Shown here in pieces: positions 1 through 11,671 of a DNA stretch of 64,000 nt (its first letter is position 1; each line of letters starts with the position of its first letter). The stretch comes from Amblyomma americanum. Taxonomy: Eukaryota > Arthropoda > Arachnida > Ixodida > Ixodidae. The notes beneath the pieces are model-generated. The model made no database searches. It saw only the letters and a list, made by a program, of their open reading frames with translations, and was not told where the DNA came from. The stretch is taken from the NCBI RefSeq assembly GCF_052857255.1, contig NC_135497.1, positions 197,337,986-197,401,985 on the forward strand, written 5' to 3'. The position numbers and the translations under genes were made by a program.

Positions 1-188
1 CAGGCACCATCTTGTATTGAGGTGGATTTACTCTGCTGTTGGATTGGCTTCACATACTTTCGGTACCTCATTTTTGCTGGTAGAGGTCCCTGCGATCTCT
101 GACACTTCGAGGTTAGCCATCTACTTGCTTTTGGCCAACGTTGTCGCGGGCAGTTATCGGTTGTCTCGTACGTTGAAAATGGTTGTTC

Positions 189-474
189 AGGAAAGAAAAT
201 GGTGCAGTGTCTGTCTCGCATCTCGGTGGACACCTGAACCGTGCATTAAGGGAAGTGATAAAGTAGCCACTGAGAGAAGAAAGAGGTGCCGTTCGTAATG
301 GAGGGCTCCTGAATAATTTCAACCACATGGGGATCTTTCACATGCACCGACATTGCACAGGACCCGGGCGCCTTTGAGTTTCGCCTCCATCGAAACGCGG
401 CCACTGCAGTCGGGTTCGAACCCGGGCACTCCGGATCAGTAGCCGAGCACCCTAACCACTGAGCCACCGTGGCG
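189..474 (-). repeat. Ruka-like tRNA-derived SINE, degraded full-length copy
   Basis: Read on the minus strand this starts with a tRNA-like head: an A-box-like 'gtggctcagtggtta' and a B-box 'gggttcgaaccc' near 410-422. The SINE body and 3' part end near 189. It is clearly more diverged than the copies at 26.4, 34.4 and 36.9 kb, and no target duplication is obvious, so it is an old insertion. The promoter boxes are internal RNA polymerase III type; this is not a functional tRNA gene. Confidence 0.8.
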
Positions 475-685
475 CTATTCGCCGTTTCATCACTTTGGTT
501 TCTCCGACTGAGTGGCGCTCCGTCTTCACGAAGTTACATCCGTTCGCCGTTTTGTAATTGCGTCCGGCGGTTCCACCACTTCGAACAAAAAGTGCCTTCT
601 CATTGCATGTGACGAGCGATGTGCACACTCGGGTTGTGGACAACATGACCCCGCCGGTGCCGCTGGGTCCGTGGGAAGTATTTAA

Positions 686-3597
686 GTGGGGACATGGGTC
701 TTTGAGCGTCTTTTTTTATTTACAGACCACATTTGATGAAGCTGTAGACTTATTCAGTTTGTTCCACTGATTTCAAATATGCAATTCGTTTTTTTTTTTT
801 TTCTAGGAAAATTAGTTCCTGAGATATTAATATATATCATGCCATTGTCTGCTCAAACAATAGAAAAAAAATGGGCCATCAGAAATTTAATTTTAATACG
901 TGGGTAGATACTACAATGTGTGAGGAATGCAACGCTGGAAGCAGTTTTCAAATTAAACTCATGATATATATTTAGCAGCCTAATGAACTTGGTGCTCGAC
1001 ACATGGTCATTGGAGTGAAAAAAAACGAAATTAAAAAAGATGGAAGGTAAAAATTAAATATCTGTTCCCAGCGTTGCATGCCTTATGCTTCCAGCTGCAC
1101 AATGCAAAAAGAATTGTAGCTCTAGCTGCTCTAAGTGCTGAGATACTTCCAACTTGACACAAAACACAATTTTGAGGGATTGTCAAAAAACAAGCAGAAC
1201 AATATTTAATGAGGAAAAAAACTAAAAATATTTACATTCAAAAAGGGCTAATAGGCACCAGGCATATAATCTGATTGGCTTTTGCCACCATCATGGCGCA
1301 CACTTGCGTGCTGATGCCTTCCTTCTGCGCAGGTCCTTCTCCAGCATGCGCTTTTTACTTTCGTTGCTTGGATTCAAGCCCAGCTCGCTGAGGATCGCTC
1401 TTGATGCTGTCACAGTTCCAGCATTCTCCACCGCGAACAGTGAGGCATGGGAGTACTTTGGAGCAAGTGCCCATACCATAGAATGTAGGCTTTCATTATT
1501 GTTCTGCGTTTTGCCACGCAGGCATCGCTCCAGCAGCTTCTTGTCCGAGAGGCGCTGATATATGGGAAGCAGGGCCTCACAAACATGGGGGGCAGGTTCC
1601 TGGGATGCTTTGGTGCTGGCTCACCCCTGGCCTTTGCCGCATTTTGCTTGCACCAGGAGCTCGGCCCCGTTGGGAAAAATGTATCGTTGCTTTTTGCATC
1701 ATTGGATGTGATGTGATGGAATGTGACCATCACGCCCTCTGCATGGAATCTACATCTTTGTGGGTCTTCAGAGCCCACCCATAATAGGAGCTCATTTTGT
1801 TTATCAGATCTCCCGTTAGGTTGCCCCTTCCACTGAGGCTTTTGGAGCCACAGCCTTTGTTCTTCGCTACTGCATTCCGCAAAGCAGTACCCATTCGTTT
1901 CTCCACATGGCTGACGCAGTCCTCTTTGTTTATGGGTATATACCCATACACCTTCTCTTCTTCCAACGCAAGGTAGGTCCTGCTGTCACCGTCGCAAAGT
2001 ACAGTAGTGTACCACAGGTTGTGGCGCTCGAGGGACCTCTTGAACAGGATCAGGGCAGCCTCCACTTCCATCTCTCCCGCCTTTTTCGTCGTGTTCTTTT
2101 GACACACATGGCTGGCTGTCCACGATTCATATGAGGGGTCGTCCTCATTTGGGCCTGACTCGCATCCGGCGCAGAAATTGCTCAGCACGACATAGTCAAG
2201 CACCAAGCCACTGAACAGTTCAATTACCGCCCCGACGCCAATGTGGGAAGTGTGCCCGCGCGTCATCCGCGACCCGTCGTATGAAACGGCGATGTTGCCA
2301 GGATTACTCACGTTCAGTTCTGCGTTAAGTTCGCGAACGGACTGCGCGCACTTACTAGTCAGTTTTCGTGCCGCGCGACTAGCAGCAGGCATCAGCTTGC
2401 CTTTCAGATGCGACTGCCACGTTTTTGTGTGCTGACCCCGACGGCTGATATTCATTGCCGAAAAAATATCATTTAATGCCGTTTGGCGATTGCCAGTGGC
2501 CAGCATCGCACGCGTGGCGAGGACGTTCACGGTGAAAGGATTCACTTTCTGTGTACCTTCGACGCGCGGCGAACTCCATGTCGACGACGTGTCGCCGCAA
2601 TCTTCGCACACAATGTGCAGCTTGACCGCAAGGCCATATTCGCGTTCATCTCTCAATATGTTCAAAACTCCAGAGCAGGATCTGCACTTAGCGAACTCGA
2701 GCAGAGCGTTCACCGAATCCAAACACAGAATCGTGAATGAAGTTCCATTGTGCAGTTAAACCGCGGCGTCGTCGCTGTCAGCAAGAAGCTCCTTCTTCCG
2801 ATCTGTTGCTGCCGTTGCTGAAAGGTTCTCTGCCAAGTCCGCTGCTATTTTTTTTTGCGTTCTTCTGCTTCAGAAGGCTGTAAAAATATCGTGTCGTGGC
2901 GTACGCGGCCACTGTTGGTACCGCTTTCGGGTGTCTGGTCCGTTAGGCCTAGCGCGGCAGTGCCGGCGGCCCCGTCGCTGGGCGCGTGAAGCTCTTCTCC
3001 TTGGGCACACTGCGGTGCACGGCTTGAAGTTATCGCTCAACGAACGCTTCACCTTCTTCCCGAACTGGTGCCTGGCACGAAATTTTACCGACCTGCGATT
3101 CATTGCGTACTGAACCGGAGTCGACGCACAACAAAATGGCACTTGGTCTGCCGCGTCAACAACGGCCAGCGCGTCTTGCAGACGACGGAGACAGATTCAG
3201 TCAATCCGCTAGCGCACACGTGTCACGTGCCCTGAGTAACGAATGAGGTTGTGCATAGGACCTTTATTTTGTATTTTGGCGCTTTTTTTTCTGCAACCAA
3301 TGGGCGGACGGAGACATCGGTGGCGGGAAATTGAAGAGGAAAGGTCGCTCTCTCAAACGAGACCAAGATGGCTCCGATAGCATGCATAGAATAGGAGCTG
3401 CGCGCCGCGCAAACAGTGCCGTTTTGATGTCAATTTCGGATCACATTCAGTCGATATCGGCGGTAAAATTGGTACTGCGTGAACACTACTGATCCTAGAT
3501 GCATGAAACTTCGCCGACTGGAGAACAGGCAACAGATTTCAGAAATAGCATTTTAAAAAAATCGATTTTTTTTTACCTCTAAGACCCGTGTCCCCCC
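686..3597 (-). mobile_element. Kolobok-like DNA transposon with TTAA target duplication
   Basis: A 2.9 kb element bounded by TTAA at 682-685 and 3598-3601. Its terminal inverted repeats read 'gtggggacatgggtcttt' on the left and 'ggggggacacgggtctta' on the right (reverse complement). TTAA duplications with G-rich ends fit the Kolobok superfamily. The interior holds one transposase gene on the minus strand (1291-2722, perhaps from about 3107), flanked by AT-rich non-coding DNA at 770-1290 and 3240-3590. A short non-autonomous relative lies at 8051-8644. The superfamily name is inferred from ends plus transposase type. Confidence 0.75.
1291..2722 (-). pseudogene. Mutator-like/Kolobok-type transposase, two frameshifts
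   Basis: The first 330 codons (2722 to 1730) are open. They contain the family signature YDGS..RGHTSH..GVGAV around residues 147-165 and a 'LCDGDS' motif around residue 243. Reading then shifts frame near 1735, continues in a second frame with the motif FPTGPSSWC, and shifts again in a C-run near 1587-1592. The third frame carries the conserved 'GKTQNNNESLH' and ends at 1291. The Asp of YDGS, the Asp of CDGDS and the Glu of NES are plausible catalytic DDE residues. No ATG is in frame before codon 1 here and a stop lies about 36 nt upstream. A basic N-terminal part (AMNRRSVKFRARHQFGKK, about 3107-2876) may be an earlier exon or a shifted frame. The pattern matches the Pfam 'Mutator-like transposase' family common in ticks. 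The homopolymer shift could be a sequencing error, but two shifts suggest a pseudogene. Confidence 0.75.
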
Positions 3598-3840
3598 TTA
3601 ACTAAATGCCGTGACCTTGCTGTCTAGTGTGTACAGTGTAAGCACGTCTTCGGCGCAAATGCAGGCAGAAATCGTCTCCAGCAAGAGAAATTTGCTGGAA
3701 GGTATAACCGGTGTCTTTTTTAAGCCGATTTCATCTCAATAAAGTGATTTTTTTGTACTTACACGGATTTTTCGGATTTCGATTATTCAGGCCATTTTTT
3801 AGGTCCCTTCGAGTCCGAAAAATCAGTCGGCGACTGTAAA

Positions 3841-4972
3841 GGTGTATCCAGACATCGGACCACGGACCTGTTTTGGCCCTCGGACTAGTGGTTATGTGGG
3901 GGTTTCGCTCCGGTCTGCGAGGTCCATGCATGGTCCGCGGGCCGAATCGCGCGAGAAATGCGAGAGCATTTTTCCTGGTGGCGGACCACGGACGCATCAT
4001 GTGCCTATACGCACACATCAAGTCTGGCAACTACACCAAACTGGTCTTTCCCGACTCAGTGCTGCCGGCAGTCGAGGCGACACCAGCGAAAGTAGTTTTG
4101 CTTCCACTGTTAACATGTCAACGTGGTCGGACGACGTTACGTTTTACTTTTTGGCCTTAGTGCAGCTTTATGGCTCGTTCATAATTGGGCATTCGGCGGC
4201 GAGAGCGAGCGAAATTAGTCGCATTGTCGGCGCTCTCGACGTACAGACATGGTTAGAAAAATACAACTCACGCTGTCTACGTGCCATAAGCGTATGCACT
4301 CTCGTGTGCGCTCAACGCAGGTATTTTTCGGCACGGTACAGCATTTTTCTGATTTCCCACTTTTAGTTCAGCGTATCCAAAAACAGACTGAAGGATACGC
4401 TCAGCCTTGTGGCGCCATCTAGTGGTTAAGACGGGTAACCATTTCTGTCAACAGACGTGTGCTCCGCTTAACCCTAGAAGGGACACAATCGTCACTCTAA
4501 ATAAAAAATAAAGCACATATTTCACTCGTACGTCTTCTTGTAGGCGAGGTGAGACGAAGCGATAAATGGGTGCGCCATTTATTGCCAATGAACGCAACAA
4601 AAAAGGCAGTAACAATGACGAATTGAGTCCGTAGCGAGCAGTCCTGCTTGGAAGTGCGCCGCCTTGTTTGTCGCCCTGGGAATGCTACCTCCTCCTCACC
4701 GCGGCAGAAATATGTCTCGTACCGATCGAGCTTTCCGCTGGGTATTTAGGCGGAATCTCTGCCACAGATTCAGCTTGTTCTCGCAGCCGAATGTCGAAGC
4801 GTGAGACGAGCGTTGCTGCAGGCTGATCAATAGAGGCTTGGCCCGCCTTGTCGTCTGCTCTTTTGGTCCGTCGTGTGGACACTGTCGCCGGCCAGACCCG
4901 GCCGGGCCACGTGCGGTCGACCCCACGTGACCGGTCTGCGGGCCAGTCCGTGGTCCGCCGTCTGGATACACC
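3841..4972. mobile_element. 1.13 kb inverted-repeat DNA element, class unknown
   Basis: The ends are near-perfect inverted repeats: 'ggtgtatccagac' at 3841 and the reverse complement 'gtctggatacacc' ending at 4972, continuing as ggaccacggac-type sequence for about 28 bp with few mismatches. Weaker similarity runs to about 60 bp. Immediate flanks (taaa / ataa) give no convincing target duplication. No interior reading frame resembles a transposase, so this is probably non-autonomous. It contains a 174-codon open frame (3842-4366) that I do not recognise and that begins inside the repeat, so it is probably chance. Confidence 0.6.
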
Positions 4973-5176
4973 ATAATGGAACGTGGTTCAGACATCAGTG
5001 TGTGGACACATGACCTTTTGGAGTTCAGCAATAATTTGCCACGGCGTGTGCATAAGCCCAGTTAATTTGGAGATATGGGGTGCTATGCCAGGATGTCCGG
5101 TACCGATTTCGCTGCAAACCAGTGGAAGCTGCGACCCTCGGAGCTGCGAGACAGCACGGCAGGGCGATGCCGATTA

Positions 5177-6401
5177 CAGTCGAGCCCACATTTAACACCC
5201 CACTTAAGACGAACTTCCACTTATAACGAATGAAACCTGCGCGCCCGTCAAAATATACATTGTTTCAATGACACGAAATCACGTATAACGAACGTCATTA
5301 AGCCCTGCTGATAGGTTACAGCGAACGCACGGCGTAAACCCAGCGCGGTATGTTTACCCGAGACATCGCAGGATAACTGCCCGCCCCGTTTTGCGCCGCT
5401 ATCGAGCAAGCTACCCTTCTCCGCCGACGCGCCTTCCAACATCGCCCTCTCGCCACTCCTCCCAACTCCGCTCCACCCTCCTTACTCTTGCAAATCCGCA
5501 CGTGGCCTCCGCGATCAACCGCTCCGCTGCCGGTGCCGATCGTGGAGGCCACTCTCTGTGAAGCAAGCCTTCCGTGGTAGCCAAGAGATGGCTGCACTGA
5601 CGCTCACAGACGCCCCTCATTGGTCTCTCCGCTGGCGCTGTGCGTCTGTATCTAGCTTGATTGCCACATTGCACGTCTACACCACTGCGCGCTTTTGTCA
5701 CTCTTGTTGCGGTGCGGGCGATCCGATGGCTTCGTTCACATCTCGGGCCCTGGTTGTAATTCGGGATGGCGGACGGGAACACCGTGCCCATTTCCATTGC
5801 ATTTAGCGGTAAAGATTGTAAAAGCGGCCTGGGCGGAGGTGACGGCCACTGGCAAGCAGAATTGCTTCCGCAAGGCCGGCACTGTCTGATGCCGAGCCTG
5901 ATGCTTCAGAAGATGACCAGCCCGGCGGTGATTTGTGGCAGCGCTTCGTTGAGTGGGGGACATGGGGGTTCATGACATTGGTTGGAATGATTCGATTTCT
6001 GTCGATAACGACGCCGACACCCCAGAACTGTGCACAAACGAAAGCATCGTTTCTGAAGTGTGGGACGAGAGTGACGCGGAGGTATCAGATGAGGATGAAC
6101 TTCAGAGCTAGCACCCACAAGCGTGCCTGTAGCAATTAGCTACATAGAGAGCCTCAGACAGCTTGTCTATGCCAAGGGTGTCCGCGATAGCACACTTCTG
6201 CTTTAAATAGACTGGAAACCTCCCTCATTGATTGGATCTGCGCTGCAGAAACACGTCCCTTACGGACTTTTTCGCAAAAAAAAAATTTGGCGTTTTTGGC
6301 AAGCAACTTACTTTAAAGCTGTGGTCCACTTACTACGAACTTCGAGATATAACAAATGGACGCTGCATGATGCTCATATTCGTTATAAGCAGGCTCGACT
6401 G
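5177..6401 (+). mobile_element. Tigger/pogo-type Tc1-mariner element, internal deletion derivative
   Basis: The element is flanked by TA at 5175-5176 and 6402-6403. It starts 'cagtcgagccc' and ends 'ggctcgactg', the CAGTCGA-type termini of pogo/Tigger elements. Subterminal sequence 'ttataacgaa' is repeated in inverted form near each end. Only the C-terminal part of the transposase survives (5815-6290), so the DNA-binding and most of the DDE region are deleted. Confidence 0.8.
5815..6290 (+). pseudogene. Tigger transposase C-terminal remnant
   Basis: Translated fragments in shifting frames match the tail of Tigger transposases. IVKAAWAEVTATGKQNCFRKAG (5815-5880) corresponds to the AW..V...TI.NCFRKAGF block. 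It is followed by an acidic stretch with NESIVSEVWDESDAE (6030-6080) and a terminal 'LRTFFAKKK' near 6262-6290, like the usual SITDFF end. Stops and frameshifts occur between blocks. The catalytic core is absent. Confidence 0.65.
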
Positions 6402-6403
6402 TA

Positions 6404-7148
6404 GTAATGGCGATTCTTGATATGCAAAGCACCACAGCCCCAAACTCCTAGCACTAAACCAATCTGATATCGCTTGCGGACCACCGAAGCACATGCCTAC
6501 AGAGAAGACTTGCTGTAATGCAGCTGTGGATACCAGATAATTTTGGTGCTTCGTCAAGGTACAGTCGGCCTGGTGTGACGCTCGTCGCTCCTCTCCAGCC
6601 CGGCCATAGTCGAGGCAGCACCAAGCTGAGGTGCTAGCATCAAACCACCTCCCGCCCCTAGCAGCATCAGTGGGCATCCTCTGATGCAGCCATTTTTGCT
6701 ACATGCCCGCGACGGGTTGACTGGTGCGCAGTAGTGGCCAGCACGTTTGAGTGGTATGCAGGAGTGAGAGGGTTAGGTCGACATTTCTTCTTAAAAAAAA
6801 ATTGACATCCTAAAATTGAGGGCTGACTTTATGCAGAGCCCCAGCATAAGGTAATTTTGGACGAGCTACAGGTAGTGCACGCCCTGTGCCAGTGCCCATT
6901 CCTGGAAGGGGGCTTAAGGCGTCAAAAACAGTCATTGATCCATATGCGGATCGGTTCTCGTAAAGATAATTGCGCATCGTTTGCCCTGTTCATTCGCACT
7001 AGCAGTCACTTCCTTAGACGAGAGCTGTGGGTAGCACAAGGGCAAACTTCTGATCATCTCCTGTGCACTTGTTGCTCTGGAACCCAAAACTACAGACAGT
7101 TTGTAGTCTGTTTGCCGCTAGTGAGTCAGACCGTGTGCAACTGTGGAG
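6404..7148. other. no supported gene
   Basis: Between the Tigger element and a SINE fragment I see no coding signature, inverted-repeat element or RNA gene. Short open frames here lack any recognisable motif. Confidence 0.6.
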
Positions 7149-7668
7149 CCAGGGTGGAATACCACTTTTCGGTGGAGACGAAATTCTAGAGGCCCATGTA
7201 CTGTGCGATGTCAGTGCACATTAAATAACCCCAGGTGGTCGAAAAAAAGGTGCTGCAGTAAAAGTTTTTTTGCTGTGATCGGTTTTGATTGCAGGCCCAA
7301 TGACATCAAATTAATGAGGTTTTACTGTACATATTTGGAATGTGCGCAAAAAGTACGTGTTTCCTGAAGATTTCGTAATTGAGTTCATTAATAAAACTTT
7401 TTCTAAGACTCTCTTCCCCCCTTAAAACACTTCTAATTCGGTGCATGGTGCACCTCTGGGATGTCTTCCATGTTTTAATCTTTCATCCCGCTTCTCTCTC
7501 GCAGAGGATGTGACACCCATTCCATCGGACGGCACACGAAGGAAAGGCGGCCGCAGAGGAAGGCGTCTGTAAACAATGGAGCAGTAAACATTTTTTTTTA
7601 AGCTCCTGGAGCCTGGAGTCCTCTACTACGGCGTCCCTCATAGCCCGAGTCTCTTTGGAACGTTAAAA
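7149..7668 (+). repeat. SINE copy split by about 360 bp
   Basis: The body of the second SINE subfamily appears at 7149-7241 (ending at 'ggtggtcgaaa') and resumes at about 7604 with 'ggagtcctctactacggcgtccctcatagcccgag', exactly the next part of the consensus. The 7242-7603 insert has no recognised structure. An insertion into one SINE is the simplest reading; two separate fragments are possible. Confidence 0.55.
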
Positions 7669-7920
7669 AAACAATTTAAATGCTGTGTATGTGCATATTA
7701 AATGAGCACAGCGGACAGCTCCTTTCTATTTTTCTTTGAACAATAGATTCCGTCTTTCTGGCAACACAACATGCATTGCTGAGAAAAGAATGATTTGAGC
7801 ATTTTCTCATCGCTCGATTCAAACTCATGCCATTAAGACTGAAAAGGACTCCATGATCACCATTTGGAACTGAATTGCTGTGTAGCTGCGTCAGTGGCTT
7901 AGGGGTTTCACTGCCTGCCC

Positions 7921-7943
7921 CCGGGGGGGGGGGGGGGGGGGGT
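7921..7943. repeat. poly-G tract
   Basis: An uninterrupted run of about 20 G follows 'ccccc'. Similar G runs occur at 10680-10700, 22315-22331 and 44786-44801. Exact lengths are unreliable in assemblies. Confidence 0.8.
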
Positions 7944-8050
7944 GACAAGACTGGCCTGTTGTTCGGTGTCTCTGGGGTGATTTGCATGGAAACTGGGCCT
8001 TTGAATCCCACCTTGTAAAAATGGCTCGCGAACCGATAGGGTAAACTTCA

Positions 8051-8644
8051 GGGGGGACACTAGTCTTAGACCTATTTTCCTTATCTTTAGACCAATCCTA
8101 ATGAAGCTGTATCACGTTGCTCAATTGCTTATACTTTTTTAATTCATTAGTTCCTAAGATAATTCTTTTATTTGGTCATTAGTACCTTCTTACAAAAAAA
8201 TTGAGATACCCATGGCTACATAGTATGGTGAGTAAAGAGTGCAATAAAGCAGTTTTTCCATTTCACCCTCGGCAGTAATTTTACAGCACTTGGAAAAGCA
8301 GCATTGAAAGTGTGAATATCGTGCATCGATAAACTGCAAAATTACAAATTCTTGAAGCGTGATTAAGGCAACTGTGCTTCGATTATTGTATACATTCTGC
8401 CTTCAGCTTCCCTTAGCCATGTCCATCTGTCCTAGACGAGATATTGATGTACTAAGACAGCCAGGTGTCCAAAATTTTCACGTTAAATTGCCTGCTGAAC
8501 AAAGCCCATACAGTGATCTAAATTTAATATGGTCAAAATGCCATTTCCTGGAAGAGAAAACTGGTAGAGTTCAAGAATAATAGCTATAGGCTACAAAAAT
8601 TGATCTTTGGGTAGTTATTTTGGTCCCAAAGACCAGTGCCCCCC
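8051..8644. mobile_element. non-autonomous MITE of the Kolobok-like family
   Basis: The ends are 'ggggggacactagtcttagacc' on the left and, in reverse complement, 'ggggggcactggtcttt' on the right, matching the termini of the 686-3597 element. Subterminal sequence with 'gaagctgta' and 'attagttcct' is also shared with that element near 735-815. Flanking 4-mers are ttca and tttt, decayed from the expected TTAA. There is no transposase, so it would need proteins from an autonomous relative. Confidence 0.65.
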
Positions 8645-8648
8645 TTTT

Positions 8649-11587
8649 AGACTCCTGGACGCCAAGTCCTCGCTGCTGCCTCGGTGGGCGTGCTAGGAGT
8701 TTAACTTGGCAATTCTGCTTCTGCAGCACCATGGGTTCTCTGCACAGCGGAAAGTCTAGTACATTTATCTATTTCGCCACCTCTTAAAATAAGCTGGAGA
8801 CGCACCCGATAAACAGTGCAGGAACATGAATACACCACACAGAGACACGGATGAGCCCTGGCTTTATGCTGGGCGTGTGTTTCCAAGTAGCAAAGCACGA
8901 GAAACAGAGCAGACTACAAAAGGAGAAGGGTGCCCAAGGGCAAGAAGCAACGGATTGAAGGGAGGGGATAAAAATACGGTGAAGAAAAGTAGAAAAATAC
9001 ATGATTTGTGGCACCCCCCACATGTGGTACAACGCGACACAAAGGCAGCCACGAGCAAGTAGATCAAGCGGGACGGCCGGATTGTGAGAGGTGAGGACGC
9101 AAAAGCTGCGAGAATGGAAAGAAAAGGAACACTGCGAAGGAAGTGGCGGTGGAGAAGGAAGGAAAGGGTACGAAAGGAAAAGAGGAATGAACGGAGGGGG
9201 AGCTGAAACGGAAAAAAAATTCCAGAAGCTGACGAAAGGCCTGAAAATTCGCGTACGTCGGCCAGCTAGGCTCATAGAAAGCGACATCTCCCTGCCTGTG
9301 AGAGTAATTGAGATAGCTGACGTAGTAGATTAGCAGAATTTTTTTCAAAGGCTTCAATTGTCTCTCCGGTGAGTCAGATTCCTCTTCTCGTAATGACAGA
9401 ATAGTTTTTAAAGGACGTACGGCATGTAGCGGTGGTCTCCGCAGCGAATATCAATAAGACGCCCTTTGATCATTCTCTCCACACACAGCACTGGTATGCG
9501 CACAGGAGGTGGCTGATCCAGTATACTAGGTTGACCCTTTAATTACAAATGTTCCGATTGGAACGTACGAATTTAAATTTTTTATTTGCCTACAAGATAC
9601 GCCTTTCTTTAAAATTTTTGTTTTCGCATCTGTATGATGGTTGAGGAAATATTGCAACTATAAAATTTTGTATCGTTTTCTTTAAAGACTGTATTACTAT
9701 TGGAAAATGGACTCATTTTTTTTAGCCTGTGTCGGAGCCTTGTGTCTGTGGGGCCCTTCCCGGAAAAAAAAGTTACAATCAACAAAAGGGAACAAAAGCA
9801 CTGACAAACACTTGCTGATATCGTGATCAAACCACACGTTAATTGAGTGTTATGTAAAAACTACCTGCGTCGGCGAGCGCCACCACACGCTTTCTGTGGT
9901 TGCTAGAGTACGCCCTTTCGTTCTGTCGGCTAGGCTAAATGGGAACACAAAATACAAGGGCCACATTGCCGAATAGCTCGATTTTTTTTCAGATGGTGAG
10001 AAAAATTACGAATGCAGGGGTTTGTGAGTGCCTTCTTTTTCTCTTTTGGGAACAACGTCATGAGGCGAATCCTGACATGATTGCCGCCTCACTGCCCCTC
10101 GGGACGAGAGCCATTCACTGTTCCCGTCGCTTCGGATCGTAGAACTTGTTTGGGTACGTGAAAAACATTGTCCCTGGGGAGTTCAAGTATGTGCTATTGT
10201 AGACTGCTGCGCAGTAATTGATCTGTGACCACAGAATATCCCCAAAGCAACGAAGCGCGGGCCGGCGAGCGTCTCCCACTCGGTCTGCCCTTTCCGCCGC
10301 GAGGGGCGCGCGCATCGCGCCGGAGTTACTCCTGCACGGTGCCTCTAAGCGGAAGCTCGGCTGAACGCTATTGAACTCGTTGAGCAGCGCACTACCGTCT
10401 GAAGCTTCAGGCTACCCCTGTGCCAGCAGAACACTCATTACTTGGACCCGGGATATCTGCTATACTTCCAGCGCTAACTTTGGTTCCACCTCAGCAGTAG
10501 CCGCAGGTGGCGGACAATCTATTAATACTGTCACATTCGTAATGCCCGTCCCTTTTGGCACGTTCCATTCATGTCTTTCAGTTACGGCAAGTCGTTCTTC
10601 GCCGTTTCATATTCGTCAAGAAGTTCGTGAGGCGTCATGGACGAGCTTGCCGCTACCGCTCATGCAGCCGCTCCTTGTCGGGGGGGGGGGGGGGGGGGGG
10701 GATCACTTCTGAGCAGTTAAGCGGTGTGGCTCTGCTTTATCCTCTGCGACGAGCTCAAATTCCAAGTATGACGACCTGCTCCGACATGGTTACAATAGTG
10801 GCTAAGGATATAATAATGGCCAGTATTTGCTGCCTACCTGACCCTCCGGTCCTCAAAAGCGAACATTCCCTGCATGGACACGCTGTCGACAAAACACTTC
10901 GGCATCCAGCTCTGTTCGCATTCATTAAGCGAAGAGCCTGTACGCATCTTTTCCATTATGTGAGATGGAAAATTTGCGCAATGAAAAAGATGCGGCCGCC
11001 GCAGCCAGAATTCATTCCGGAGCACTTGGAATCAACAGCCACTAAAGCACCGCGGTGTGTGTGATTAAATAAAATGTAGAAGTTGATTAGGCAACATATA
11101 TGTTATCAGGACTAGGAAAGGCATTCGCATTTCCGCTCTTAAGCAGACGGGTGCAATCCTGTAGTTTTTTCGGAGCCGGAGAAACTGTCTGAACCGAAAA
11201 ATCACTTCATGTCTTTCATGCTAGTAACGCCTGCTTGAAGACGACACGATGTATGACCTCGACTTTCTATTTGGTTTTAGGCACCTGAATAATCTGTTGG
11301 TTAATTTGCGTTCTAGTTCTACTCTCCCTACAAGAGCTTAATCGACTAAGGACATGAGAATACGCTGCAGTAGCCCGTAAGCGGTCAGTTTTGAAGCGAA
11401 AAGCTCCACTACGCTGGTCAACACCGCGCGAATGGGCGTATGTCGGAGCGCGAGTGACGTCACGCACGGCGCAGGTGGCCGCCGTCGCCTTTTCGCTCTC
11501 GCTCCCTAGTCACACCGAGCCACAGGTGTACCGCCAATGCGCAGCGCCGCGCCTTTCCTCAAAATGCAACTTTCAGTTTTCTCTTCT
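8649..11587. other. long stretch without supported genes
   Basis: The stretch includes a purine-rich tract on the plus strand at 8900-9230 that gives long open frames on both strands by composition only, and a poly-G run at 10680. No domain, SINE or paired inverted repeat was recognised. The frame ending NKFYDPKRREQ on the minus strand (10115-10315) lacks family support. Confidence 0.5.
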
Positions 11588-11671
11588 TTCCCTTCCTTTA
11601 CGGCACGGTTCGGGTGTCCACTGAGATATGTGATACGGTTACTGTGCCATTTCCTTTCCTCAAAAACCAAA
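11588..11671 (+). repeat. SINE 3'-end fragment
   Basis: Sequence from 'cccttcctttacggcacggttc' through the 'gtgccatttcctttcctcaaaaacc' block matches the last 85 bp of the Ruka-like SINE. Head and body are missing. Confidence 0.7.

Noticed and set aside
3842..4366. 174-codon frame in the inverted-repeat element
   Set aside because: It starts inside the terminal repeat, has no recognisable motif, and an overlapping frame of similar quality exists.
8784..9287. 167-codon minus-strand frame rich in Phe, Pro and Ser
   Set aside because: Caused by a pyrimidine-rich strand; no domain, no splice context and a matching open frame on the other strand.
10115..10315. Minus-strand frame ending NKFYDPKRREQ as a possible host exon
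   Set aside because: Briefly considered as a protease-like or secreted-protein exon, but no family signature or splice support was found.
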